Source of the DNA: Falsiroseomonas algicola
GTDB lineage: Bacteria; Pseudomonadota; Alphaproteobacteria; Acetobacterales; Acetobacteraceae
Reading direction: 5' to 3'
DNA length: 64,000 nucleotides
NCBI RefSeq assembly: GCF_011040385.1
Contig: NZ_JAAIKB010000005.1
Coordinates: 124,001 to 188,000, forward strand
Shown here in pieces: positions 15,116-23,043 of the stretch. A program made the translations under genes and the position numbers. Position 1 is the stretch's first letter; each line of letters begins with the position of its first letter. The notes under the pieces were generated by a model, which saw nothing but the letters and a program-made list of their open reading frames with translations, was not told where the DNA came from and did not search any database.

Positions 15116-17187
15116 GTGTTCCCTCGGTTCGCATCGGCGTCGATGTCGGTGGCACCTTCACCGATTTCGTGCTGGTGGATGAGGCGCGATCGCGCGTCCT
15201 GACCGGCAAGCGCCTGACGACGCCGGACGATCCCGGCCGCGCCATCCTGGAAGGGCTCGACCGGCTGCTGGCAGAAGCCGGTGTCGGCATCGGCGATGTC
15301 CGGCAGATCGTCCACGGCACGACGCTCGTCACCAACATCGTGATCGAGCGCAAGGGCGCGAGGATCGGCCTGATCACCACGCGCGGCTTCCGCGACAGCC
15401 TCGAGATGGGGCGGGAGATGCGCTACGATCTCTACGACCTGTTCCTGGAGAAGCCGGAGCCCTTGGTCCCGCGTCCGCGCCGGATGGCGGTGACGCAGCG
15501 CCACGACGCCCATGGCACGGAACGCCTGGCGCTGGCGGAGGCGGAAGTGCGGGACGCCGCCCGCGCGCTGAAGGCGCAGGGGGTGGAGGCGGTGGCCGTC
15601 TGCTTCCTGCACAGCTACCTCGATGCCAGCCATGAACGCCGCGCGGCCGCGATCCTGGCCGAGGAACTCCCGGGCGTGCCTGTCACGCTCTCCTCCGACG
15701 TGGCGCCGGAGATCCGGGAATACGAACGCGCCAACACCGCCTGCGTGAATGCCTATGTCACGCCGCTGATGGACCGCTACCTCGCGGTGCTGGAGGCCGC
15801 GCTGAAGGCGAAGGGGCTGGGCGGGCCGCTGCATCTGATGCTCTCGGCGGGCGGCATCGCGACGGTCGGCTATTCCCGCGCCAACCCCGTGCAGCTGATC
15901 GAAAGCGGCCCCGCCGCCGGCGCCACGGCGGCCATGCATCACGGTCGCATCGCTGGTGTGGCCGACATGATCTCCTTCGACATGGGCGGCACCACGGCGA
16001 AGATGTGCCTGATCGAGAAGGGGGAGGCCGAGCATGCCTCCGTCTTCGAGGCCGCGCGCGTCCGCCGCTTCCGCAAGGGATCGGGCCTGCCGCTGAAGGT
16101 GCCGGTGATCGACCTGATCGAGATCGGCGCCGGTGGCGGTTCCATCGCGCAGGTCAGCGCCATGGGGCTGCTGACGGTGGGGCCCGAAAGCGCGGGCTCC
16201 GTCCCCGGCCCCGTCTGCTACGCCCGCGGCGGCACGCACCCCACCGTGACGGATGCGGACCTGCTGCTGGGCTACCTCTCCCCCGAGTATTTCCTCGGCG
16301 GCGAGATGGCGCTGGACCGTGGCGCGGTGGAGCGCGCGATGGAGGAGCATCTGGCGCGGCCGCTCGGCATCACCGTGCTGGAAGCGGCGGCGGGCATCCA
16401 TGCCATCGTGAACGAGAACATGGCGGCAGCGACGCGCATGTATGTGGCGGAGAAGGGCAGGGATCCCCGCCGCTACGCCATGCTCGCCTTCGGCGGCGCC
16501 GGGCCCGTGCATGCCTATGGGTTGGCGAAGCTCTTGAAGCTGCCGCGCGTGATCGTGCCAGCGGGGGCTGGCGTCGCCTCCGCGCTCGGCTTCCTGGTCG
16601 CCGCGCCGGCGATCGACCTGGTGCGAAGCGGCGTGCAGCGCTTGAACGCCGTGGAGTGGTCCGGCGTCGCGCAAAAATTCGCGGCGATGGAGGCGGAGGC
16701 GCGCGCGATGCTGGAGGATGCGGGCGCGGCCCCCGGCGACGTGACGTTCCGCCGCAGCGTGGACATGCGCTATGCTGGCCAGGGCTTCGACATCGCCGTG
16801 CCTTTGCCCGATGCCATCGATGCCGCCAGCGTCGAGGCCGCCTTTCTCGACACCTACCAGCGCCTCTTCGACCGGCGCATCACGGGCGTGCCGATGGAGG
16901 TGCTGTCCTGGCGCCTCAACGCCACCGCGTCGCGTCCCTCCGTGCCGGAATCCAGCGCGGCAGGCGACGGCCATTCGCTGAAGGGCGAGCGCCCGGTCTG
17001 GTTCCCCGAGACCGGCATGGCGCCCTGCCGCGTGCATGACCGCTACCGGCTGCGCCCCGGCGAACGCCACGCCGGCCCTGCGGTGGTGGAGGAGCGCGAA
17101 TCCACCATCGTCATCGGCCCCGATGCGACCTTCATGGCCGACAGCCACGGCAACATCATCATCGACCTGACGGGAGACGCCGCATGA
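15112..17187 (+). CDS. hyuA: Hydantoinase A/oxoprolinase family subunit
   Basis: A 691-residue ATP-binding subunit partnering HyuB. The N-terminal Hydant_A_N region begins VRIGVDVGGTFTDFVLVDE (about 6-24). The ASKHA-type core carries IVHGTTLVTNIVIERKGARI, NAYVTPLMDRYL, SFDMGGTTAKMCLIEKG and AFGGAGPVHAYGLAKLL. The family couples ATP hydrolysis to opening of cyclic amides or to ketone carboxylation. Overlaps of four bases with the Bug gene before and the aminotransferase gene after show tight coupling. A substrate such as a 5-substituted hydantoin, 5-oxoproline or related lactam is inferred from the family. Confidence 0.92.
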   Translation: MSVPSVRIGVDVGGTFTDFVLVDEARSRVLTGKRLTTPDDPGRAILEGLDRLLAEAGVGIGDVRQIVHGTTLVTNIVIERKGARIGLITTRGFRDSLEMGREMRYDLYDLFLEKPEPLVPRPRRMAVTQRHDAHGTERLALAEAEVRDAARALKAQGVEAVAVCFLHSYLDASHERRAAAILAEELPGVPVTLSSDVAPEIREYERANTACVNAYVTPLMDRYLAVLEAALKAKGLGGPLHLMLSAGGIATVGYSRANPVQLIESGPAAGATAAMHHGRIAGVADMISFDMGGTTAKMCLIEKGEAEHASVFEAARVRRFRKGSGLPLKVPVIDLIEIGAGGGSIAQVSAMGLLTVGPESAGSVPGPVCYARGGTHPTVTDADLLLGYLSPEYFLGGEMALDRGAVERAMEEHLARPLGITVLEAAAGIHAIVNENMAAATRMYVAEKGRDPRRYAMLAFGGAGPVHAYGLAKLLKLPRVIVPAGAGVASALGFLVAAPAIDLVRSGVQRLNAVEWSGVAQKFAAMEAEARAMLEDAGAAPGDVTFRRSVDMRYAGQGFDIAVPLPDAIDAASVEAAFLDTYQRLFDRRITGVPMEVLSWRLNATASRPSVPESSAAGDGHSLKGERPVWFPETGMAPCRVHDRYRLRPGERHAGPAVVEERESTIVIGPDATFMADSHGNIIIDLTGDAA

Positions 17188-18140
17188 CCAAATCCGCCAG
17201 CCATGCATGGCTCGATGGCAAGCTGGTCCCCTGGGCCGAAGCCACCATCCATATCTCGACCGAGGCGGTGCTGCGCGGCGAGAATGTCTTCGAGGGCATC
17301 CGCGCCTATTGGAACGCGGAGGAAGGCCAGCTCTACGCCTTCCGCCACGCCGACCACATCGCGCGGTTGCGGCAGGGCGCGCATATCATGCGCATGGAAG
17401 TGCCCTACAGCGATGCGCAGATCGAGGCCGCCTCGCTCGACCTCATCCGCGCCTGCGGCTACCGGGAGACGATCCACTACCGCCCCGTCGTCTATTTCGC
17501 GGAGGGCGAGCTGACGCATTATTTGCCGAGCGAGATCCGCACGGGATTCTTCATCCTCGCCTTCCCGATGCCGTCCAAGCCGACCATCGAGACGGGCGTG
17601 AAGAGCTGCGTCAGCACCTGGCGGCGCAACAGCGACATGGCGTCGCCATCCCGCATCAAGGCCGGCAGCAACTACCACAATTCGCGCCTGGCCTATGTGG
17701 AGGCCCGGCTGAACGGCTTCGGCCCGCCGGTCATGCTGAACGCCGCGGGAAAGGTGGCGGAGGGCCCCGGCGCCTGCATCATGATCGTCCGCCGCGGCAA
17801 GCTCATCACGCCGCCCGTCACCGCCGACATCCTGGAGAGCATCACGCGGGAGACGGTGATGGAGCTGGCGGAGCGGGAGCTCGGCCTGACGGTGGTGGAG
17901 CGGGACATCGACCGCTCCGAACTCTACGTGTGTGAGGAAGCCTTCTTCTGCGGCAGCGGGGCGGAGGTGCTGCCCATCGCCTCCATCGACCATTACGCGA
18001 TCGGGGATGGCAAGCCCGGCGCCATCACGAAGCGGCTCCAGCAGATGTACTTCGACGTCGTGCGCGGGAAACTCGAAAAATACCGGCACTGGCTGACGCC
18101 GGTCTATGGCGCGGAAGCCGCGCGCCAGGCGGCGGAGTGA
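17184..18140 (+). CDS. Class IV PLP aminotransferase (branched-chain aminotransferase-like)
   Basis: A 318-residue fold-type IV PLP enzyme related to IlvE and D-amino-acid transaminase. The Schiff-base lysine is Lys159 in RIKAGSNYHNSRLA. The conserved glutamate lies in ERDIDRSELYVCEEAFFCGSGAEVLPI, and the N terminus has LRGENVFEGIRAYW. It is coupled to hyuA by a four-base overlap and abuts the ThDP enzyme gene, so it probably deaminates the amino acid released by the hydantoinase instead of serving general valine/leucine synthesis. Whether it prefers L- or D-amino acids cannot be read directly. Confidence 0.9.
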   Translation: MTKSASHAWLDGKLVPWAEATIHISTEAVLRGENVFEGIRAYWNAEEGQLYAFRHADHIARLRQGAHIMRMEVPYSDAQIEAASLDLIRACGYRETIHYRPVVYFAEGELTHYLPSEIRTGFFILAFPMPSKPTIETGVKSCVSTWRRNSDMASPSRIKAGSNYHNSRLAYVEARLNGFGPPVMLNAAGKVAEGPGACIMIVRRGKLITPPVTADILESITRETVMELAERELGLTVVERDIDRSELYVCEEAFFCGSGAEVLPIASIDHYAIGDGKPGAITKRLQQMYFDVVRGKLEKYRHWLTPVYGAEAARQAAE

Positions 18141-19801
18141 TGGGGCGCAGCGTCGGGCGCCTCGTCGCCGAAAGCCTCGCCGCGCAGGGCGTCGACCTGA
18201 TGTATTGCGTGCCGGGGGAAAGCTTCCTCGGGCTCACGGATGCGCTGGTCGATGTGCCGCAGCTGCGTCTCGTGGTCTGCCGGCACGAAGGCGGCGCGGC
18301 CTATATGGCGGTGGCGGATGGGCGGATGCGGGCGGGGAAGGCGGGCGTCTGCCTCGTCTCCCGCGGCCCCGGCGTCTCCAACGCCATGATCGGGCTGCAC
18401 ACGGCGCATCACGACGCGGTGCCGATGGTGCTGCTGATCGGCCAGGTGGAGCGCCGCGAGCGCGGGCGCATGGCCTTGCAGGAGCATGACTACGGCAAGC
18501 TGCTGGCCGACATCACCAAGGCCGTCATCAATGTGGACCTGCCGTCCCAGGCCAGCGAGGCGGTGGCGCGCGCCTTCCACCTGGCCGAATCCGGCACGCC
18601 CGGCCCCGTCGCCGTGGTCTTCCCGGAGGATGTGCTGGACGAGCCGGCCGACGACCTGCCCCTGGCGAAGCCGCGCCCCCGCGCCACGCCCGGGCCTTCG
18701 CCCGCGCAGATGGACGAACTCGCAAAACGCCTCGCCGCCGCGCAGCGCCCGCTGGTGCTGGTGGGCGGCGCGATGGATGGCCCGCCGGAGACCCTGGCCG
18801 CGCTGAAGCGCTTCGCCGAGGCGTGGCACCTTCCCATCTCCCCCACCCATCGCCGGCCACACCTCTTCGACAGCCACCACCCGCACTATGCCGGCTATGT
18901 CGGCAATCGCGTGCAGGCGCGGCTGATGGCGGAGATGCGGGAGGCCGACCTGCTGGTGGCGCTGGGCGAGCGCATGACCGATGTGGTCAGCCAATCCTGG
19001 ACATGGCCTACCGCGCCCGACCCGCAGATGCCCTTCGTGCATGTCTGGCCGGACCCTTCCGAGCTGAACCGCGTCTGGCGCGCGGACCTCGCCATCTGCG
19101 CCGAGCCCGCCGCCGTGGTGGCGGCGCTGCTGGAACGGAAACCCGCCCATCCGCCCGGCCGCTGCGCCTGGATCGCGCGGCTGCATGCGATCCACCGGGA
19201 GCTGACGGCGCCGGGCTGGGAGGCTGCGCCGGATGGCGTGAACTTCGCCGCCGTCTGCGTGGGCGTCGCGGAACGCATGGCCGCCGATGCGGTGCTGACG
19301 ACAGACGCCGGCAATTTCACGAGTTTCGTGCACCGCCACATCCCCTTCCGCCCGGGACAGATCTTCCTCGGCTCCGCCGTCGGCGGCATGGGGGCGGGGA
19401 TGCCCATGGCCGTCGCCGCCAGCATCCGCCACCCCGGCCGCCAGGTGATCGCGGTGGCTGGCGATGGCGGCGCGCTGATGACGGGCAACGAGATCGCGAC
19501 GGCCATTCGCCACATGGCGGCGCCGGTGCTGCTGATCCCGGACAACCGGACCTATGGCTCCATCGGCATGCACCACGAGAACCGCTACCCCGGCCGGCCC
19601 TTCGCGGAGGCCGCCGATCTCGTGAACCCCGATTTCGCCGCCTGGGGCCGCGCCTTCGGGGCGGAGGGCTTCACCATCCGGACGGAAGCGGACATTGCCC
19701 CCGTCCTCGACGCCGCCCTGGCGCCGCGCACCGTGCCGGCGGTGGTGCATGTGCATGCCTCCGCCCTGCAGGTCACAGCCTTCCGGCGCCGGAAGGCGTG
19801 A
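18140..19801 (+). CDS. Thiamine diphosphate-dependent enzyme, acetolactate synthase-like
   Basis: A 553-residue three-domain ThDP enzyme (PYR 1-165, central 190-320, PP 350-530). Catalytic Glu50 is in VVCRHEGGAAYMA, and the ThDP/Mg motif begins GDGGALMTGNE at about residue 441 and ends with PDNRTYGS. The family includes acetolactate synthase, benzoylformate decarboxylase and oxalyl-CoA decarboxylase. The start is either ATG at 18140, overlapping the previous stop by one base, or GTG at 18137. As last gene of the hydantoinase operon it plausibly decarboxylates or condenses the 2-oxo acid made by the aminotransferase. No small regulatory subunit follows, which argues against biosynthetic acetolactate synthase. 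Confidence 0.88.
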   Translation: MGRSVGRLVAESLAAQGVDLMYCVPGESFLGLTDALVDVPQLRLVVCRHEGGAAYMAVADGRMRAGKAGVCLVSRGPGVSNAMIGLHTAHHDAVPMVLLIGQVERRERGRMALQEHDYGKLLADITKAVINVDLPSQASEAVARAFHLAESGTPGPVAVVFPEDVLDEPADDLPLAKPRPRATPGPSPAQMDELAKRLAAAQRPLVLVGGAMDGPPETLAALKRFAEAWHLPISPTHRRPHLFDSHHPHYAGYVGNRVQARLMAEMREADLLVALGERMTDVVSQSWTWPTAPDPQMPFVHVWPDPSELNRVWRADLAICAEPAAVVAALLERKPAHPPGRCAWIARLHAIHRELTAPGWEAAPDGVNFAAVCVGVAERMAADAVLTTDAGNFTSFVHRHIPFRPGQIFLGSAVGGMGAGMPMAVAASIRHPGRQVIAVAGDGGALMTGNEIATAIRHMAAPVLLIPDNRTYGSIGMHHENRYPGRPFAEAADLVNPDFAAWGRAFGAEGFTIRTEADIAPVLDAALAPRTVPAVVHVHASALQVTAFRRRKA

Positions 19802-19804
19802 CCG

Positions 19805-20941
19805 CTACAGCAGCTCCAGCTGCCGCGCCGCCATCGCTCCCGGCACCTTGAACTGCGTGCAGTCGAGCGAGGCGCTGAAGCTGTTCTGGACGCCGCGGCC
19901 GGTATAGCCGCGGCCATCCAGCCCGAAGCGGCGCAGCGCCAGCTTGAAGCGCTGGGACAGCAGCTCGGCATAGGGGCCCGTGCCGGTCTGCCGCGCGCCG
20001 AAGCGGCTGTCATAGAGCTGCCCGCCCCGCGTCTCCCGCACCAGGGCCAGCACCCGGGCGGCGCGTTCGGGGTGGTGCTCCGCCAGCCAGGCCTCGAACA
20101 TCGCCTTGATCTCGAGCGGCAGGCGCAGCAGCACATAGCCCGCCCGGGTCGCGCCGGCGCGGGCGCTGGCTTCCAGGATCCGCTCCATCTCCGCGTCGTT
20201 CAGGCCAGGGATCATCGGCGCCGCCAGCACGCCGACGGGGATGCCCGCCTTCGCCAGCTCCGTGATCGCGCCGAGTCGCTTCAGCGGCGATGCCGCGCGC
20301 GGCTCCATCACCCGCGCCAGCTTCATGTCGAGCGTGGTGACGGAGAGGCAGACATGCACCAGGTTCCGCGCCGCCAGGCGCTGCAGGATGTCGATGTCCC
20401 GCACCACGCCCGCGCCCTTGGTCACGATGGTCACGGGATGGCCGAACTTCTCCAGCACCTCCAGCGTGCGCCGCGTGATGCCGAGGGTGCGTTCCACCGG
20501 CTGGTAGGGGTCCGTGTTCGCCCCCAGCGCCACCGGCTTCGGCTCATAGCCCGGCTTGGAAAGCTCCTTCTCCAGCAACTCCGGCAGGTTCGGCTTGAAC
20601 ATCAGCCGGGTCTCGAAATCGAGGCCGGGGGACATGCCGACATAGGCGTGGGCAGGGCGGGCATAGCAGTAGACGCAGCCATGCTCGCAGCCGCGATAGG
20701 GGTTCAGCGAGCGGTCGAAGCCGATATCCGGGCTGTCGTTCCAGGACAGCGCGGATTTCGCATGGTCCCGCGTCAGCGTCGTCGGCAGCGGCGGCATTTC
20801 CGCGAATTCCGCGGCCAGCGTGCCCCAGCCATCATCCCATGCCTCGGTCCGCGTGCTTTCATAGCGCACGCCGGGATTGGTGACGGCGCCCCGGCCCTTG
20901 CGGGCCAGGGAGGGCATCGCGGAGGCTCCCCCATCAGGCAT
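19805..20941 (-). CDS. PA0069-type radical SAM protein
   Basis: A 378-residue radical SAM protein with a [4Fe-4S] cluster motif C85-E-H-G-C89-V-Y-C92, preceded by SLNPYRGCEHGC, a hallmark of the spore-photoproduct-lyase-like PA0069/Rv2578c family. The family has no established reaction that I know of; DNA repair is sometimes suggested from the lyase resemblance. It converges on the ThDP enzyme with three bases between stops and is divergent from the glycosyltransferase gene across 73 bases. The start at 20941 is plausible, though ATG eight codons later would also serve. Confidence 0.88.
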   Translation of the reverse strand: MPDGGASAMPSLARKGRGAVTNPGVRYESTRTEAWDDGWGTLAAEFAEMPPLPTTLTRDHAKSALSWNDSPDIGFDRSLNPYRGCEHGCVYCYARPAHAYVGMSPGLDFETRLMFKPNLPELLEKELSKPGYEPKPVALGANTDPYQPVERTLGITRRTLEVLEKFGHPVTIVTKGAGVVRDIDILQRLAARNLVHVCLSVTTLDMKLARVMEPRAASPLKRLGAITELAKAGIPVGVLAAPMIPGLNDAEMERILEASARAGATRAGYVLLRLPLEIKAMFEAWLAEHHPERAARVLALVRETRGGQLYDSRFGARQTGTGPYAELLSQRFKLALRRFGLDGRGYTGRGVQNSFSASLDCTQFKVPGAMAARQLELL

Positions 20942-21014
20942 CGTCCGGTCCTTCGATTTCCTGGTTTGTTCTCACGGAAGGTGGGGTATCCCCGGGCAGT
21001 GCGTCAAGAACAAA

Positions 21015-21686
21015 ATGCGAATTGAAGGCCTCTCCATCGTCATTCCCGCGCTGAATGCGGCGGCAAGCCTGCCGGGCACGCTCGCGGCGCTCGGAACGCA
21101 GGACATCGTCGTCGCCGATGCCGGCAGTGCCGATGCCACCGCCGCGGTCGCGGCCACCGCTGGCGCGCAGGTGGTGCAGGCCCCGCGCGGCCGTGGCAGC
21201 CAGATCGCCGCGGGGATCGAGGCCGCGGCCGGCCCCTGGCTGCTGCTGCTGCATGCCGATACGCGGCTCTCGCCGGGATGGCAGGAGGCCGTCCGGCGCG
21301 CGATGCGCGACCCGTCCCGCGCCTGGCATTTCCGCTTCGCGCTGGATGACGATTCGCCCGCCGCCCGCCGCCTGGAACGCGCCGTCGCCTGGCGCTGCCG
21401 CGTTCTCCGCCTGCCCTATGGAGACCAGGGCCTGCTGATCCACCGGGACCTGCTGCGGGCGGTCGGCGGGATGCGCCCCCTGCCGCTGATGGAGGATGTG
21501 GACCTGGTCCGCCGCCTCGGTCGTTCGCGGATCGGCGCGATGGAGGTCGCGGCGGTGACGAGTGCGGCGCGCTTCCGGCGGGAAGGCTATCTCCGTCGTT
21601 CCGCCCGCAACCTGTTCTGCCTCGCCCTCTGGTTCGCCGGCGTCAGCCCCGCCACCATCCAGAAGCTCTATCGGGGACGGGGATGA
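21015..21686 (+). CDS. Family 2 glycosyltransferase, TIGR04283 (arsenosugar-type)
   Basis: A 223-residue GT-A glycosyltransferase. LSIVIPALNAAASLPGTLAAL opens the nucleotide-sugar fold, QDIVVADAGSADAT holds the first acidic motif, and LLLLHADTRLSPGWQEAVRRAM carries the metal-binding HAD. GDQGLLIHRDLLRAVGGMRPLPLMEDVDLVRRL is diagnostic of the TIGR04283 group found in arsenosugar clusters. ATG at 21015 is chosen because upstream sequence runs into the divergent promoter. It overlaps the next glycosyltransferase gene by four bases. Outside arsenic clusters these pairs also glycosylate unknown acceptors. Confidence 0.87.
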   Translation: MRIEGLSIVIPALNAAASLPGTLAALGTQDIVVADAGSADATAAVAATAGAQVVQAPRGRGSQIAAGIEAAAGPWLLLLHADTRLSPGWQEAVRRAMRDPSRAWHFRFALDDDSPAARRLERAVAWRCRVLRLPYGDQGLLIHRDLLRAVGGMRPLPLMEDVDLVRRLGRSRIGAMEVAAVTSAARFRREGYLRRSARNLFCLALWFAGVSPATIQKLYRGRG

Positions 21687-22261
21687 GGGGCGACACGCTG
21701 GTGATCTTCGCGCGGGCGCCACGGCTCGGTGCGGTGAAGCGGCGGCTGGCGAAGGGGATCGGCGCCCGGGCTGCGCTGCGCTTCTATGTCGGCCAGCTTG
21801 CCGCCGTGCTGCGCGCCACGGCGCGGGACCGGCGCTGGCGGACCGTGCTGGCCGTGACGCCGGACCGCGCCCCCGCCCGCTGGCCCATGGCGGTGCCGCG
21901 CGTGGCGCAGGGGCGGGGCGACCTCGGCCAGCGGATGCTGCACGCCATGCGGCCCCATCGCCGCTGCGTGCTGGTCGGCAGCGACATCCCTGGCGTCGCG
22001 GCCAGCGACATCGCCGCGGCCTTCAGGGCGCTTGGCCGCGCGGATGCCGTCTTCGGGCCGGCGCGTGATGGCGGCTACTGGCTGGTCGGACTGGGTCCGC
22101 GCCGCCCCGCCACGCCCTTTGCCGCCGTGCGCTGGTCCACGCGCCATGCGCTGGCCGATACCGAAGCCAATTTCGCGGGACGGCGGCTTGCCAGGGTCCG
22201 CACGCTGCGCGACGTCGATACCGCCGCCGACCTGGTGGCCCTCAGGAAGCGCAACCCATGA
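21683..22261 (+). CDS. TIGR04282/DUF2064 glycosyltransferase
   Basis: A 192-residue protein of the DUF2064 family, partner of TIGR04283 proteins. LVIFARAPRLGAVKRRLAKGIG at the N terminus, RGDLGQRMLHAM in the middle, and VLVGSDIPGV with GPARDGGYWLVGL are the conserved nucleotide-sugar elements. Its start and stop overlap the neighbouring genes by four bases, so the three-gene set is coupled. The product is assumed cytosolic. The glycosyl acceptor is unknown; arsenosugar synthesis is the annotated role of relatives but arsM and arsS are absent here. Confidence 0.87.
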   Translation: MRGDTLVIFARAPRLGAVKRRLAKGIGARAALRFYVGQLAAVLRATARDRRWRTVLAVTPDRAPARWPMAVPRVAQGRGDLGQRMLHAMRPHRRCVLVGSDIPGVAASDIAAAFRALGRADAVFGPARDGGYWLVGLGPRRPATPFAAVRWSTRHALADTEANFAGRRLARVRTLRDVDTAADLVALRKRNP

Positions 22262-23031
22262 AAAGTCCCGACTGGAGCCGAACCAGCGCCGACTATGCCC
22301 GCCATCGCCAGGGCTTCCCGCCGCGCTTCCTGGACCAGTTGGAACGAGACGGGCTGTTGGCGCCGGGCATGGCGGTGCTGGACCTCGGCACCGGCACGGG
22401 TACCCTGGCGCGCGGCCTCGCGGCGCGGGGCGCGACAGTGCTCGGCCTTGACCCCGCCGCGGGCCAGATCGCGGAGGCTCGACGCCTGGCGGCGGAGGAG
22501 GGCCTCTCCGACCGCGCCCGCTTCGAGGAGGGCCTGGCGGAGCGCACCGGTCAGGCGGACGGCGCCTTCGACCTGGTCATCGCCGGCCAGTGCTGGCACT
22601 GGTTCGACCGCGGCCTGGCCGCGGCGGAGGCGTGGCGCGTGCTGAAGCCCGGCGGCGCGCTGGTGATCTGCCACTATGACTGGCTGCCGCTGCCCGGCAG
22701 CGTGGCGCACGCCACCGAATGGCTGATCGAGGCGCACAACCCCCGCTGGCGCATGGGCCGCGGGACGGGCTTCTACCCCGCCTGGGCGGGCGATCTCTCG
22801 CTGGCCGGCTTCCGCGACATCGGCTTCGCCGGCTTCGACCATGACGCGCTCTACAGCCGGGAGGATTGGCGCGGCCGGGTCCGCGCCTCCGCCGGCGTGG
22901 GCGGCGCGCTGGGGGGCGATGCGGTGGCGCGCTTCGATGCGGAACTCGCCACCCTGCTCGACCAGCGCTTCGGGCAGGACCCGCTCGTGGTCCCGCACCG
23001 CATCTTCGCGATCTGGGGCACCCGTCGGTAG
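22258..23031 (+). CDS. Class I SAM-dependent methyltransferase (Methyltransf_11-like)
   Basis: A 257-residue methyltransferase with motif I VLDLGTGTGTLARGLAARG (about residues 40-58), DP at the end of strand 2 (VLGLDPAAGQ), and the LVIAGQCWHWFD motif 4 with WHW, typical of small-molecule methyltransferases. It lacks the conserved cysteines expected in ArsM arsenite methyltransferases, so an arsenic role is not supported. Coupling to the two glycosyltransferases suggests a shared small-molecule pathway. It converges on the RND permease gene with a 12-base gap. Confidence 0.85.
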   Translation: MKSPDWSRTSADYARHRQGFPPRFLDQLERDGLLAPGMAVLDLGTGTGTLARGLAARGATVLGLDPAAGQIAEARRLAAEEGLSDRARFEEGLAERTGQADGAFDLVIAGQCWHWFDRGLAAAEAWRVLKPGGALVICHYDWLPLPGSVAHATEWLIEAHNPRWRMGRGTGFYPAWAGDLSLAGFRDIGFAGFDHDALYSREDWRGRVRASAGVGGALGGDAVARFDAELATLLDQRFGQDPLVVPHRIFAIWGTRR

Positions 23032-23043
23032 CCCCAGCCGCCG

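Noticed and set aside
14695-17208. An 837-codon open frame on the - strand opposite hyuA
   Set aside because: It has low-complexity Arg/His/Gly/Ala composition and lies antisense to an unmistakable hydantoinase A gene; treated as a shadow.
21015-23031. Naming the cluster an arsenosugar biosynthesis operon
   Set aside because: The defining ArsM and ArsS proteins are missing and the methyltransferase lacks the expected cysteines.
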